DNA of 51,765 bases, from contig NZ_LABX01000048.1 in the NCBI RefSeq assembly GCF_001043915.1, positions 1 through 51,765 on the forward strand, written 5' to 3'. The notes beneath the pieces were generated by a model, which saw only the letters and a program-made list of their open reading frames with translations, was not told where the DNA came from and searched no databases. Each line of letters opens with the position of its first letter. The stretch's first letter is position 1. Both the position numbers and the translations under genes were made by a program. Below are positions 1 to 8,749 of the stretch, piece after piece. Source of the stretch: Methylobacterium aquaticum (lineage in GTDB: Bacteria; Pseudomonadota; Alphaproteobacteria; Rhizobiales; Beijerinckiaceae).

Positions 1-2
1 CC

Positions 3-560
3 TTGCGCCTCGTCACCGTCGGCCGGGCGGTGGCGAAGAAGGGGTTCGACGACCTCCTCGACGCGCTCGCCGCCCTGCCCCCCGACCTGCATTGGCGCCT
101 CGCCCATCTCGGCGGCGGCGAGGCATTGCCGTCGCTGCGCGAGAAGGCCGCGGCCCTCGGCCTGTCGCAAAAGGTGATGTTTCTCGGCGCGAAGCCCCAG
201 CCCGAGGTGGTGACGCTCTTGCGCGAGGCCGACCTGTTCGTGCTGCCGGCCAAGCGCGCGCCCTCCGGCGACCGCGACGGGCTGCCCAACGTCATCATGG
301 AAGCGGCGTCCCAGGGCCTGGCGGTGGTCGCCACCGACTTCGCCGGCATCCCGGAATTTCTTCGCGACGGCATCGAGGGCCGGCTGGTGCCGCCGGGCGA
401 CTGGGGAGCCCTCTCGAACGCCATCAACCTGCTCGCCCGCGATCCCGACGAGCGCGCCCGCCTCGCCGCGGCGGCCTTGGCCCGCCTCCGGGCCGAGTTC
501 GGCGCCGAGGCCGGGTTCGAGACGGTGGCCCGGCTTCTCCGGGACGCCGCGGGGCGATGA
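3..560 (+). CDS. Glycosyltransferase family 4, C-terminal part (cut by window start)
   Basis: The gene runs in from upstream of the window; only the C-terminal nucleotide-sugar binding domain is visible (about 185 residues). It has the GT-B pattern of family 4 enzymes: the segment DGLPNVIMEAASQG (E-x7-E type donor-binding motif, around residues 93-106) followed by VVATDFAGIPEFL. Such enzymes transfer a sugar from a nucleotide-sugar to a lipid-linked or polysaccharide acceptor on the cytoplasmic side of the membrane. The stop overlaps the next start (ATGA at 557-560), so this and the two following glycosyltransferases form one translationally coupled operon, probably for a surface glycan. Sugar and acceptor cannot be told from sequence. 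Confidence 0.85.
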   Translation: MRLVTVGRAVAKKGFDDLLDALAALPPDLHWRLAHLGGGEALPSLREKAAALGLSQKVMFLGAKPQPEVVTLLREADLFVLPAKRAPSGDRDGLPNVIMEAASQGLAVVATDFAGIPEFLRDGIEGRLVPPGDWGALSNAINLLARDPDERARLAAAALARLRAEFGAEAGFETVARLLRDAAGR

Positions 561-1651
561 GCCGAATCGCCTTCTACGCGCCCCTGAAGGCTCCCGATCA
601 CCCGGTCCCCTCCGGCGAGCGCACGATGGCGCGGCTGCTCATGCGGGCGCTGGCCGCGGCCGGCTTCGCGCCGGAGCTTGCCAGCACGCTCCGCACCCGC
701 GATCCCGAGGGGTCGCGGCATCCAGCCCTGCGAGCGGAATCCCGGGCGGAGGCCGGGCGCCTGATCGCCGCCTACCGGGCCGATCCGCCCGCCCTCTGGT
801 TCAGCTACCACGTCTACTACAAGGCGCCGGACTGGATCGGCCCGGCGGTGGCGCGGGCGCTCCGCATCCCCTACGTGGTGGCGGAGGGCTCGCGGGCGGG
901 CAAGCGCGCGGCCGGCCCGCACGCCCTCGGCCATGCCGGGGCCGAGGCCGCCCTCGACGCCGCCGACTTGATCCTGGTCATGAACCGCCGCGACCGGCCG
1001 GCCTTGGAGGCGGCGCGGCCGGAGGGGCAAGTCATCACCGACCTGCCGCCCTTCCTCGATCCGGCCGAGTGGCCGCTGACGGAGGCCGTGCGGGCGCCCG
1101 GCCCCTTGCGCCTCGTCACCGTCGCGATGATGCGGGAGGGCGACAAGCTCGCCTCCTACCGCTTGCTGGCCGAGGCCCTGGCGCAGCTCGGCGACCGTCC
1201 CTGGATTCTCGACGTGGCCGGGGACGGGCCGGCCGCGATGGAGGTCGCGTCCCTGCTGGCGCCGTTCGGCGATCGGGTGCGTTGCCACGGCGCCCTGGCG
1301 CCCGCCGGCCTCTCGCACCTCTACGCCGCCGCCGACCTCCTGGTCTGGCCGGCCGTCAACGAAGCCTACGGGATGGCGTTGCTGGAAGCGCAGGCCCATG
1401 GCTGCCCGGTGGTGGCCGGTGGTTATGGCGGGGTGCCGGACGTGGTCGGCGACCGCGTGACCGGCCGGGTGGCGCCACCGGGCGACGCCGCGGCGCTGGC
1501 CGCCGCGATCCGCGATCTCGCCGGGGCGCCCGACACCCTGGCGGCGATGCGCAGCGCTGCCCTCGCCTTCGCCCGCCACCAGCGCGGGCTGATCGCCGCC
1601 GCGGCGCGGCTTCGCGCGGCGCTCGCCCCGCTGCTTCGGGGGCGCGCATGA
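557..1651 (+). CDS. Glycosyltransferase, GT-B fold (GT4-like)
   Basis: A 364-residue protein starting MSRIAFYAPLKAPDHP. The start at 557 was chosen because it overlaps the previous stop in ATGA and places the Rossmann beta strand at the extreme N-terminus, as in GT-B enzymes. The C-terminal half carries NEAYGMALLEAQAHGCPVV, matching the E-x7-E donor-sugar motif of GT4, followed by GGYGGVPDVV. The N-terminal acceptor domain is poorly conserved, as is usual. It ends in another ATGA overlap (1648-1651) with the next glycosyltransferase, so the three are co-translated. Substrate unknown; a role in exopolysaccharide or lipopolysaccharide assembly is inferred from context only. Confidence 0.85.
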   Translation: MSRIAFYAPLKAPDHPVPSGERTMARLLMRALAAAGFAPELASTLRTRDPEGSRHPALRAESRAEAGRLIAAYRADPPALWFSYHVYYKAPDWIGPAVARALRIPYVVAEGSRAGKRAAGPHALGHAGAEAALDAADLILVMNRRDRPALEAARPEGQVITDLPPFLDPAEWPLTEAVRAPGPLRLVTVAMMREGDKLASYRLLAEALAQLGDRPWILDVAGDGPAAMEVASLLAPFGDRVRCHGALAPAGLSHLYAAADLLVWPAVNEAYGMALLEAQAHGCPVVAGGYGGVPDVVGDRVTGRVAPPGDAAALAAAIRDLAGAPDTLAAMRSAALAFARHQRGLIAAAARLRAALAPLLRGRA

Positions 1652-3852
1652 GCCGGGTCCTGATCGTCGTCACCCATCTCCTCGGGGCCGGGCATCTCAC
1701 CCGGGCGGTCTCCCTGGCGCGGGCCTTCGCGGGAGCCGGGCACACCGTGACGCTGGTCTCCGGCGGCATGCCGGTGACGCTGCCGCGCCTCGACCGTATC
1801 CGCCTGGTGCCGTTGCCGCCGGTGAGGATCACCGGCACCGCCTTCACGGCGCTCCTCGATCCGGAGGGCATGCCGGTGACCCCGGAGCACCTGGCGGCCC
1901 GCCGCGACGCCCTGCTCGCCGCCGTCGCGGAGGCCGCACCGGACGCGGTCATCACCGAACTCTACCCGTTCGGCCGCCGGGTGCTGGCGCCCGAATTCGA
2001 GGCGCTGGTCGCGGCCGTGCGGGCGGCCACGCCGCGCCCCCTGCTCCTCGCCTCGATCCGCGACATCCTGGCGACCCCGAGCCGCCCGGAGCGGATCGCC
2101 GCCACCCATAAGCGCCTCGACGCCTACGACGCGGTGCTGGTCCACGGCGATCCGGCCTTCCTGCCCCTCGACGCCTCCTGGCCGGTCGGGCCCGAGGTCG
2201 CGGCACGTCTGCATTATACCGGATACGTCGACGAGGCCGAGGCTGTCTCGGCCCCCGCCGGTTCGCGGTCCGGCATCGTGGTCTCGGGCGGCTCCAGTGC
2301 CGCCGGGCTGCCGTTGCAGGAAGCGGCGGTCGCGGCGGCGGCGCGGACGCCCGGCCTGTCCTGGCGCATCCTCGTCGGCCGCGCGGTGCCGGAGCCCGCC
2401 TTCGACGCGCTCGCCGCGGCGGCGCCGCCGAATGCGGTCGTCGAACGGGCCCGGCCGGATTTCCGCGCGCTCCTGGCGCGGGCCGCCCTCTCGGTCAGCC
2501 AGGCCGGCTACAACACGGTGCTGGATCTCCTGCATGGTGGCTGCCCGGCGCTGCTGGTGCCGTTCGAGGCCGGCCACGAGACCGAGCAGCGCCTGCGCGC
2601 CGAGAGCCTGGCGGCCCACGGCCTCGCACGGGTGCTGCCGGAGCGCGAGCTGACGGCCGAACGCCTCGCGCAGGCGGTCCTGGCCGCGCCGCCGCGAGCC
2701 ACGGATCACGCCATCGCCCGCGACGGCGCGCGGCGGAGCGTGGCGATCGTGGAGGGGATGCTGGCGAGCGTCGAATCGGATCTTCCAGATCGCGAGGCGA
2801 AGCACCTCCTCTCCCCCTTGTGGGAAGGGGCTGAGCAGATTTCGCCGAAGTGGTCACCGGTTCGGCGGCAAAAATCTGCGGTCAAACAAGAGACTAAGCG
2901 GACGAAGCGTTGGCCTGCCAACGCAAGTCTGCTTAGGGATGGGGGTGGTGCGGGAGGCACCGCCGAGCCAGATGGGGCACCACCCCCATCCCTGGCCCCT
3001 CCCCACAACGTGCAGCGATACCGGGCAAGCCCGGGATCGCCCGGGGAGGCGAAGGCGCCTTGCCTCCATACCTCCTTCGACATCACCCCCCTCATCGACG
3101 CCCTCGCCCGCGCGGCCGATGAAGGCCGCATCACCCCCCTGTGGTGGCGCGACGACGACGCCACCGCCCACACCGCCGCCCTCGACCGCCTGCTCGCCCT
3201 GGCGGCGCGAACCGGCTGGCCGGTTGCCATCGCGGCGGTGCCGGCCCGGGCCGAGCCGTCGCTGGCGGCACGGGTCGCCGATGAAGCGGATGTGGATCTC
3301 CTGGTCCACGGGCTCGCCCACGCCAACCACGCCCCCGCCGACTCCAGGAAGGCGGAGTTCGGTCCGCACCGGCCCCTCGCGACGCTGAAGGCCGACGCGG
3401 CGGCCGCTCTGGCCCTCGCCGAGGCGCGCCTCGGCCCCCGCCTGCTGCCGGTGCTGGTGCCGCCCTGGAACCGCCTCGCGCCCGACCTGCCCGCGACCCT
3501 GCCGGCCCTCTTCTATCGCGGCCTCTCGGCGGCCCATCCCCTGCCCGCGGTGCCAGGCCTCATCCAGGCCCATGCCGCGATCGATCCGATCGCCTGGCGC
3601 GTCGGCGGCGGGTGCGCCGATCCGGCCTGGGTGATCGACCGTGCCGCCCGGGCGGTGGCGGAGGGCGGCCCGGTCGGCCTCCTCACCCACCACCTCGTGC
3701 AGGACGAGGCGACCTGGGATTTGTGCGAGCGCCTCCTCGATCGCCTCGCCTCTCACGCTGCGAAAGACCAGGCATTCAGAATGTCGCGGGCCGCCGCTTT
3801 GTTTGCGCCCACGGCGTCGCCCGTGTCACAAACGAACCCTATCTTCCGGTGA
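1648..3852 (+). CDS. MurG/GT28-like glycosyltransferase fused in frame to polysaccharide deacetylase-like domain
   Basis: One open frame of 734 codons. Residues 1-385 form a GT-B glycosyltransferase: N-terminal HLLGAGHLTRAVSLARAF and, near residue 284, SQAGYNTVLDLLHGG then VPFEAGHETEQ, as in MurG/GT28-type C-terminal domains. Residues 396-429 are exactly the translation of a 102-bp mobile repeat, and the residues up to about 465 come from a palindrome and low-complexity DNA. From about residue 472 a polysaccharide deacetylase-like (NodB) domain follows: WWRDDDA (metal Asp pair), HGLAHANH (HxxxH) and VPPWNR. Elsewhere these are normally separate proteins, so the fusion is probably produced by the repeats. 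A separate deacetylase could instead start at the in-frame GTG at 3010. Domain calls are firm; the single-polypeptide reading is uncertain. Confidence 0.7.
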   Translation: MSRVLIVVTHLLGAGHLTRAVSLARAFAGAGHTVTLVSGGMPVTLPRLDRIRLVPLPPVRITGTAFTALLDPEGMPVTPEHLAARRDALLAAVAEAAPDAVITELYPFGRRVLAPEFEALVAAVRAATPRPLLLASIRDILATPSRPERIAATHKRLDAYDAVLVHGDPAFLPLDASWPVGPEVAARLHYTGYVDEAEAVSAPAGSRSGIVVSGGSSAAGLPLQEAAVAAAARTPGLSWRILVGRAVPEPAFDALAAAAPPNAVVERARPDFRALLARAALSVSQAGYNTVLDLLHGGCPALLVPFEAGHETEQRLRAESLAAHGLARVLPERELTAERLAQAVLAAPPRATDHAIARDGARRSVAIVEGMLASVESDLPDREAKHLLSPLWEGAEQISPKWSPVRRQKSAVKQETKRTKRWPANASLLRDGGGAGGTAEPDGAPPPSLAPPHNVQRYRASPGSPGEAKAPCLHTSFDITPLIDALARAADEGRITPLWWRDDDATAHTAALDRLLALAARTGWPVAIAAVPARAEPSLAARVADEADVDLLVHGLAHANHAPADSRKAEFGPHRPLATLKADAAAALALAEARLGPRLLPVLVPPWNRLAPDLPATLPALFYRGLSAAHPLPAVPGLIQAHAAIDPIAWRVGGGCADPAWVIDRAARAVAEGGPVGLLTHHLVQDEATWDLCERLLDRLASHAAKDQAFRMSRAAALFAPTASPVSQTNPIFR
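2818..3008. repeat. 32-bp-arm inverted repeat, interrupted by a 102-bp repeat
   Basis: The right arm is 2977-3008. The left arm is split into 2818-2832 (15 nt) and 2935-2951 (17 nt) by the 102-bp repeat at 2833-2934. With that copy removed, the arms pair at 30 of 32 positions around a 25-nt loop. The inner 16 bp (GGGATGGGGGTGGTGC at 2936-2951) pair perfectly. It lies between the glycosyltransferase and deacetylase coding parts and was probably an intergenic palindrome originally. Confidence 0.85.
2833..2934 (+). repeat. 102-bp mobile palindromic repeat, copy A
   Basis: Begins GAGCAGATTTCGCCGAAG and ends AAGTCTGCTT, flanked by CT and AG. The termini are short imperfect inverted repeats (AGCAGA-TT against AGCAGACTT on the other strand). 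Two internal hairpins are visible: CGCCGAA...TTCGGCG in the 5' half and CGTTGGC-CT-GCCAACG in the 3' half. It is the same length as copies B and C and nearly identical to C. It starts exactly on a codon boundary of the surrounding ORF and adds 34 residues without a stop. Confidence 0.93.
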
Positions 3853-3897
3853 AGGTCCGGGGACGCCCCCGCGCCCGAGAGGACAGCACGGCCCAGG

Positions 3898-5775
3898 ATG
3901 ACGGCACCGCTCCTGTCGATCCGCGACCTCACGGTCGATTTCACCACCGATACCGGCTCGTTCCGGGCCGTCGACGGCCTGTCCCTCGACGTGCCGGCGG
4001 GCCGGACCGTCGCCCTCGTCGGCGAATCGGGCTCGGGCAAGTCGGTCACCGCCCAGGCGATCCTCCAGATCCTGCCCAAGGTCGCCCGAATCACCGGCGG
4101 TGCGATCCGCCTCCAGGATCCCTCCGGTCCCGCGGGCGGCACCGACATCGCGGCCCTGAAACCCGATTCCGCCCGGATGCAGTCGCTCCGTGGCGGACGG
4201 ATCGCGATGATCTTCCAGGAGCCGATGACCTCGCTGTCGCCGCTCCACACGGTCGGCGACCAGGTCACCGAGGCGCTGCGGCTCCATGCCGACGTGTCGG
4301 CCGACCAGGCCAAGGCCCGGGCGATTGAGGTGTTCGAGCGCGTCGGCTTCCCCGACCCGAGGCGGGCGCTCGTGACCTATCCGTTCGAGTTGTCGGGCGG
4401 CCTGCGCCAGCGCGCGATGATCGCCATGGCGCTCATCACCAAGCCCGCCCTCCTCATCGCCGACGAGCCGACGACCGCCCTCGACGTGACGACCCAGGCC
4501 CAGATCCTCGAGTTGATGCGCGACTTGCAGGCCGAGACCGGCATGGCGATGCTGCTCATCACCCACGATCTCGGCGTCGTCGCCAACATGGCCGACGACG
4601 TGGTGGTGATGTATCGTGGCCGCGTGATGGAGGCGGGCGCGCGGGAGGACATCTTTCGCCGTCCCGGCCATCCCTACCTCAAGGCGCTGATGCGGGCGGT
4701 GCCCCGGTTCCACATGGCGCCCGGCGAGCGCCTGACCCCGATCCGCGAGGTAAGGAGCGCGGTGCTCGCCCGCAAGGCCGGCGAGCCGCATGCGCCCGAT
4801 CCGGCCGGGCCGCTCCTCGCCATCGAGGGGGTGCGCAAGTCCTTCACCCTGCGCTCGGGCTGGTTCAAGGGCCAGACCCGCACCGTCAATGCCGTCAACG
4901 GTGTGTCGCTCTCGCTGCATCCGGGCCGGACGCTGGGCCTCGTCGGCGAATCGGGCTGCGGCAAGACCACCCTCTCGAAGGTGGTGATGCGGGCGCTGCG
5001 GCCCGATGCCGGCACCGTCACCTTCGACGACGGGTCGGGCCGCGGCCCGCGCGACGTCTTCGCCCTCAAGGACCGGGAGCTGAAGGACTTCCGCCGCGCG
5101 GCGCAGTTCGTGTTCCAGGACCCGTTCTCGTCGCTCAACCCGCGCATGACGGTCTACGAACTCTTGACCGAGCCCCTGCGCATCCACGGCATCGGCAGCT
5201 CGGACGAGCGCTACGAGCGCGCCAAGGAACTCCTGGACATGGTCGGGCTCGACCAGTCGTCCCTGCGTCGCTACCCGCACGCCTTCTCGGGCGGCCAGCG
5301 CCAGCGCCTCGGCATCGCCCGGGCGCTCGCCCTCAAGCCCCGGGTGCTGCTCTGCGACGAGCCGGTCTCGGCCCTCGACGTCTCGGTCCAGGCCCAGGTG
5401 CTCAACCTGCTGAAGGATTTGCAGGCGAGCCTCGGCGTCTCCTACCTGTTCGTCTCCCACAACCTCGCGGTGGTCGATTACATCGCCGACACGATCGCCG
5501 TCATGTGCCGGGGCTACATCGTCGAGGAGGCGCCGAAGGAGGCCCTCTTCCGGAACCCGGCCCACCCGTACACCCGGGCGCTCCTCGCCGCTGTCCCGGA
5601 ACCCGATCTCGACCATCCCCTCGATCTCAAGCTGCTGATGAGCGACCGCTTCTCCGATCCGGCGAGCTGGCCCGAGCCGTACCGCCTCACCGGCGGTGCC
5701 GCCGGGACCATGACCGAGATCGAGCCTGGGCATCGCGTCCGGGTTGCCGGCCCGGTGCTCCAGCACGCCGCCTAA
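3898..5775 (+). CDS. yejF: Dipeptide/microcin C-type ABC transporter ATP-binding protein (double ABC)
   Basis: A 625-residue protein with two complete ABC ATPase domains. Domain 1: Walker A GESGSGKS (residues 42-49), signature ELSGGLRQR, Walker B LLIADEPT. Domain 2: Walker A GESGCGKT, signature FSGGQRQR, Walker [13 protein letters not shown]. Each is followed by the oligopeptide-family C-terminal segment ([16 protein letters not shown]). This architecture is that of YejF, which energises uptake of peptides and microcin C-like compounds through YejB and YejE. Here the ATPase gene comes first, with yejA, yejB and yejE-like genes following after one extra gene. The yej name rests on architecture and gene order; another oligopeptide importer is possible. 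Confidence 0.85.
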   Translation: MTAPLLSIRDLTVDFTTDTGSFRAVDGLSLDVPAGRTVALVGESGSGKSVTAQAILQILPKVARITGGAIRLQDPSGPAGGTDIAALKPDSARMQSLRGGRIAMIFQEPMTSLSPLHTVGDQVTEALRLHADVSADQAKARAIEVFERVGFPDPRRALVTYPFELSGGLRQRAMIAMALITKPALLIADEPTTALDVTTQAQILELMRDLQAETGMAMLLITHDLGVVANMADDVVVMYRGRVMEAGAREDIFRRPGHPYLKALMRAVPRFHMAPGERLTPIREVRSAVLARKAGEPHAPDPAGPLLAIEGVRKSFTLRSGWFKGQTRTVNAVNGVSLSLHPGRTLGLVGESGCGKTTLSKVVMRALRPDAGTVTFDDGSGRGPRDVFALKDRELKDFRRAAQFVFQDPFSSLNPRMTVYELLTEPLRIHGIGSSDERYERAKELLDMVGLDQSSLRRYPHAFSGGQRQRLGIARALALKPRVLLCDEPVSALDVSVQAQVLNLLKDLQASLGVSYLFVSHNLAVVDYIADTIAVMCRGYIVEEAPKEALFRNPAHPYTRALLAAVPEPDLDHPLDLKLLMSDRFSDPASWPEPYRLTGGAAGTMTEIEPGHRVRVAGPVLQHAA

Positions 5776-5795
5776 CCGTGTTTCAAGAGCCCCCG

Positions 5796-6677
5796 ATGTC
5801 CCACGGCGCCGCCCTCCGTCCCCACCCCTTCGTCGAGCGGCTGCGCCGCCGCTTCCTCGGCCGCCTGTTCGACCGGCTCGGCTACGATCTCGTTCCGGCG
5901 GTCTCCGACTGGAATCACCGCCCGCTCTCCGGCCCCGAGACCGACGCGCTGATCGCAGGCGCCGCCGCGCGCCTCGACCACGACCTGGCCGAAGCCGGGC
6001 TGTCGCTGCCCGGCGGCGCTGCCCCCGCCGTGGCGACCTTCTGGGACCTGATCGCCATGGCGCCGGTCGCGCAGAAGCGCGGCGGCAACGGGTTCAACGG
6101 CGCGCTCCAGCTCTACGTGCTGATGCGGGCGCTCTCGCCCGAGGTGATCGTCGAATCGGGCGTGTTTCGCGGATTGACCACCTGGGTGATGCGGCAGGCC
6201 TGCCCGCAGGCCGAGATCTTCTGCTTCGATCCCGACCTCTCGGGCCTGCGCTACCGCGACCCGCGCGCCCGCTACCACGCCGTCGACTGGTCGAGTGTTA
6301 GCCTGCCGCGCCTCGACCCTGACCAGACGGTGGGCTTCTTCGACGACCATATCAGCCAGGCCCGCCGGGTGCTGGAGGCCCGCGAGCGCGGCCTGACGCG
6401 GCTGATCTTCGACGACGACGCCGCGGCCCACCGCCTCCACGCCCATGGGGGGCCGGCGTTTCCCACCATCGCGATGCTGACCGCGCCCCGCTCCGGCGAG
6501 CCGGTGCGCTGGCGCCGCAACGGCCGGGAATTTGTCTACCGGCCCGACGACCCGGAGGCGACAGCCGCCCGCGCGGCCATCGCCGCCACCCACGCCTTCG
6601 ACGACCTGCACGCCGCGACCGGCTACTCGCCCACCCGCCTCACCTGGGTGCGCCTGCACGGGAGGGACGGGACATGA
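5796..6677 (+). CDS. Putative class I SAM-dependent methyltransferase-like protein
   Basis: 293 residues. The start MSHGAALRPHPF at 5796 lies 20 nt after the ATPase stop. The centre contains VIVESGVFRGLTTWVM, resembling motif I of class I methyltransferases and the related cephalosporin hydroxylase (CmcI) group, followed by EIFCFDPD, which resembles the acidic motif II. No catalytic signature fixes the substrate. It lies inside the peptide-importer operon and ends in an ATGA overlap with the binding-protein gene, so it is co-translated with it. It might modify the imported compound or a surface glycan from the upstream cluster; this is inference. Confidence 0.55.
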   Translation: MSHGAALRPHPFVERLRRRFLGRLFDRLGYDLVPAVSDWNHRPLSGPETDALIAGAAARLDHDLAEAGLSLPGGAAPAVATFWDLIAMAPVAQKRGGNGFNGALQLYVLMRALSPEVIVESGVFRGLTTWVMRQACPQAEIFCFDPDLSGLRYRDPRARYHAVDWSSVSLPRLDPDQTVGFFDDHISQARRVLEARERGLTRLIFDDDAAAHRLHAHGGPAFPTIAMLTAPRSGEPVRWRRNGREFVYRPDDPEATAARAAIAATHAFDDLHAATGYSPTRLTWVRLHGRDGT

Positions 6678-8749
6678 CGGTTCGGTTCCAAGATCTTTTC
6701 AGGAGCGCTGCCGCTGCTGAACCCTCTCCCCTCTGCGGAGGAGGGCGCCCCGCGGATGCGGGGCGGGAGAGGGGCAGCGCGACGCCGATCCAGGGAGCGC
6801 CCTTGGGAATGGTCGCGACCTCTCCGGAAGCGGCGTCCCCTCTCCCGGCCCCCTCCGGGGGCCACCCTCCCCCGCAGAGGGCGGAGGGTTGGGCGCGCGT
6901 CGCCGTTCTGTCCGTTCTGCTTCCGCTGCTTGTCTCCCCTGCCCTCGCCGAGTCCGCCTCCGACCGCCTGCCCAAGCAACCCCTGGTCGTCGATTCCACC
7001 GCGCAAGGGCGCCAGATCGGCAAGCCCGGCGGCGACATCGTCACGCTGGTCTCGAAGGCCCGGGACATTCGCTACATCTCGACCTACAGCTACACCCGTC
7101 TCGTCGGCTACGACGAGACCTTGGCGCTCAAGGCCGACATTCTGGAAAAGTTCGAGAACGACGGCGATCGGATCTACACCTTCACCTTGCGCGAGGGCCA
7201 TCGCTGGTCCGACGGCCAGCCGTTCACGGCGGAGGACATTCGCTACTGGTGGGAGGACGTCGCCCTCAACAAGGAGCTGAGCCCGTCCGGCCCGCCGGAA
7301 TTCATGATGGTCGATGGGCAGCCGCCGCGTTTCGAGGTGATCGACCCGCTGCATGTCCGCTTCACCTGGGACAAGCCGAATCCCCGCTTCCTGCCGGAAC
7401 TGGCCTCGCCGCGCGATCCCTTCATCTATCGGCCCGCGCATTACCTGAAGAGGTTTCACGCCCGCTACACCCCGAAGGCCGAGATCGAGCCGCTGGTGAA
7501 GCAGGCCAAGGTCAAGGGCTGGGCGGCGCTCCACAACCGGCTCGACGCGATGTTCGAGCAGACCAATCCCGACCTGCCGACGCTCCAGCCCTGGCGGGTC
7601 ACCAACACCGCGCCGGCAGCACGCTTCGTCTTCGTGCGCAATCCCTATTACCACCGTGTCGACAGCAACGGGCAGCAACTCCCTTACATCGACAAAGTCA
7701 ACATGGATGTCTCGGCCGGCGGCCTGCTTGCCGCCAAGGCCAATGCCGGCGAGGCCGACCTCTTGTTCCGCGGTCTCAACATGGAGGACATCCCGATCCT
7801 GCGCGAGGGCGAGCGGGCCAAGGGCTACCGGACCCATCTCTGGCCCACCGCCCGCGGCTCGGAACTGGCGCTCTACCCCAACCTGACCGTCACCGATCCG
7901 GTCTGGCGCAACCTCAACCGCGACCTGCGCTACCGCCGCGCCCTGTCGCTCGCCATCGACCGGCGCACCCTCAACAATGCCCTGCTGTTCGGGCTGGGCA
8001 CCGAGGGCAACGACACGGTGGTGGAGAAGAGCCCGCTCTACAAGCCGGAATACCGCACCCTCTATGCCGGCTACGATCCGGCCCAGGCCTCCCGCCTCCT
8101 CGACGAGATCGGGCTGACGCAGCGCAATGGCGCTGGCATCCGCCTGCTGCCGGACGGGCGCGAGCTGGAGATCGTGGTCGAGACCGATGGCGAGAGCAGC
8201 ATGCTCACCGACGGGCTGACCCTGATCTCCGAGTTCTGGCGCGAGGTCGGCGTCAAGCTGTTCGTCAAGCCGCAGGACCGCACGGTCCTGCGCAACCGCG
8301 CCTATTCGGGCGCCTCCGTGATGGTGGCGGCGCAAGGACTCGATCTGGCGATGCCGACCGCCGAGATGTCGCCCGACGAGCTCGCCCCGGTCCACCAGGA
8401 TACGTATGCCTGGCCGAAATGGGGCCAGTACGTCGAGACGCGGGGCAAGGAGGGCGAGCCTTGCGACATCCCCGAGGCGAAAGCGCTGATCGATCTCAAC
8501 GCCCGCTGGATGGCGACGGCCGACAATGCCGAGCAGGCGGCGATCTGGGGCGAGATGCTCAAGAACCGCGCCGAGAACCAGTGGGTGATCGGCACCGTCT
8601 CGGGCGCGCTCCAGCCGGTCGTCGCCAAGACCCGGCTCCGCAACGTGCCCGACACGCAGACCTATAGCTGGAAGCCGACCGCCTTGATCGGAATCTACCG
8701 CATGGACCAGTTCTTCTGGGGGCCGAACCCGAAGGAGGCGTCGCGGTGA
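6674..8749 (+). CDS. yejA: ABC transporter substrate-binding protein, SBP_bac_5 / YejA-like, with repeat-extended N-terminus
   Basis: 691 residues. The body is a family 5 extracellular solute-binding protein (peptides, nickel, microcin C), e.g. YTFTLREGHRWSDGQPFT near residue 170 and RYRRALSLAIDR near 420. The signal-peptide core VLSVLLPLLVSPALA sits at about residues 78-92 rather than near the start, because a 171-bp palindromic element supplies residues 16-73. The start at 6674 is supported by an ATGA overlap with the previous stop and GGAGGGACGGG just upstream. No better downstream start exists: the internal ATG at 6809 lies within the element. The long Arg/Pro/Gly-rich n-region is abnormal and may impair export. 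It is followed by two permeases in overlapping frames. Confidence 0.85.
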   Translation: MTVRFQDLFRSAAAAEPSPLCGGGRPADAGRERGSATPIQGAPLGMVATSPEAASPLPAPSGGHPPPQRAEGWARVAVLSVLLPLLVSPALAESASDRLPKQPLVVDSTAQGRQIGKPGGDIVTLVSKARDIRYISTYSYTRLVGYDETLALKADILEKFENDGDRIYTFTLREGHRWSDGQPFTAEDIRYWWEDVALNKELSPSGPPEFMMVDGQPPRFEVIDPLHVRFTWDKPNPRFLPELASPRDPFIYRPAHYLKRFHARYTPKAEIEPLVKQAKVKGWAALHNRLDAMFEQTNPDLPTLQPWRVTNTAPAARFVFVRNPYYHRVDSNGQQLPYIDKVNMDVSAGGLLAAKANAGEADLLFRGLNMEDIPILREGERAKGYRTHLWPTARGSELALYPNLTVTDPVWRNLNRDLRYRRALSLAIDRRTLNNALLFGLGTEGNDTVVEKSPLYKPEYRTLYAGYDPAQASRLLDEIGLTQRNGAGIRLLPDGRELEIVVETDGESSMLTDGLTLISEFWREVGVKLFVKPQDRTVLRNRAYSGASVMVAAQGLDLAMPTAEMSPDELAPVHQDTYAWPKWGQYVETRGKEGEPCDIPEAKALIDLNARWMATADNAEQAAIWGEMLKNRAENQWVIGTVSGALQPVVAKTRLRNVPDTQTYSWKPTALIGIYRMDQFFWGPNPKEASR
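6720..6890. repeat. 171-bp palindromic element inside yejA-like signal region
   Basis: Terminal inverted repeats of 26 nt (6720-6745 and 6865-6890) pair at 23 positions. Inside are a CGCCCCGC-GGAT-GCGGGGCG hairpin (6746-6765 region), a GGGAGAGGGG / CCCCTCTCCC pair, and a GGCCCCC-TCC-GGGGGCC hairpin. The length is 57 codons, so the reading frame of the host gene is kept. It shares GGGAGAGG/CCTCTCCC-type cores with the palindromes at 25006, 29511 and 44244. Confidence 0.85.

Noticed and set aside
3826..5766. 646-codon minus-strand frame opposite yejF
   Set aside because: Shadow of the double ABC ATPase; no domain in its own translation.
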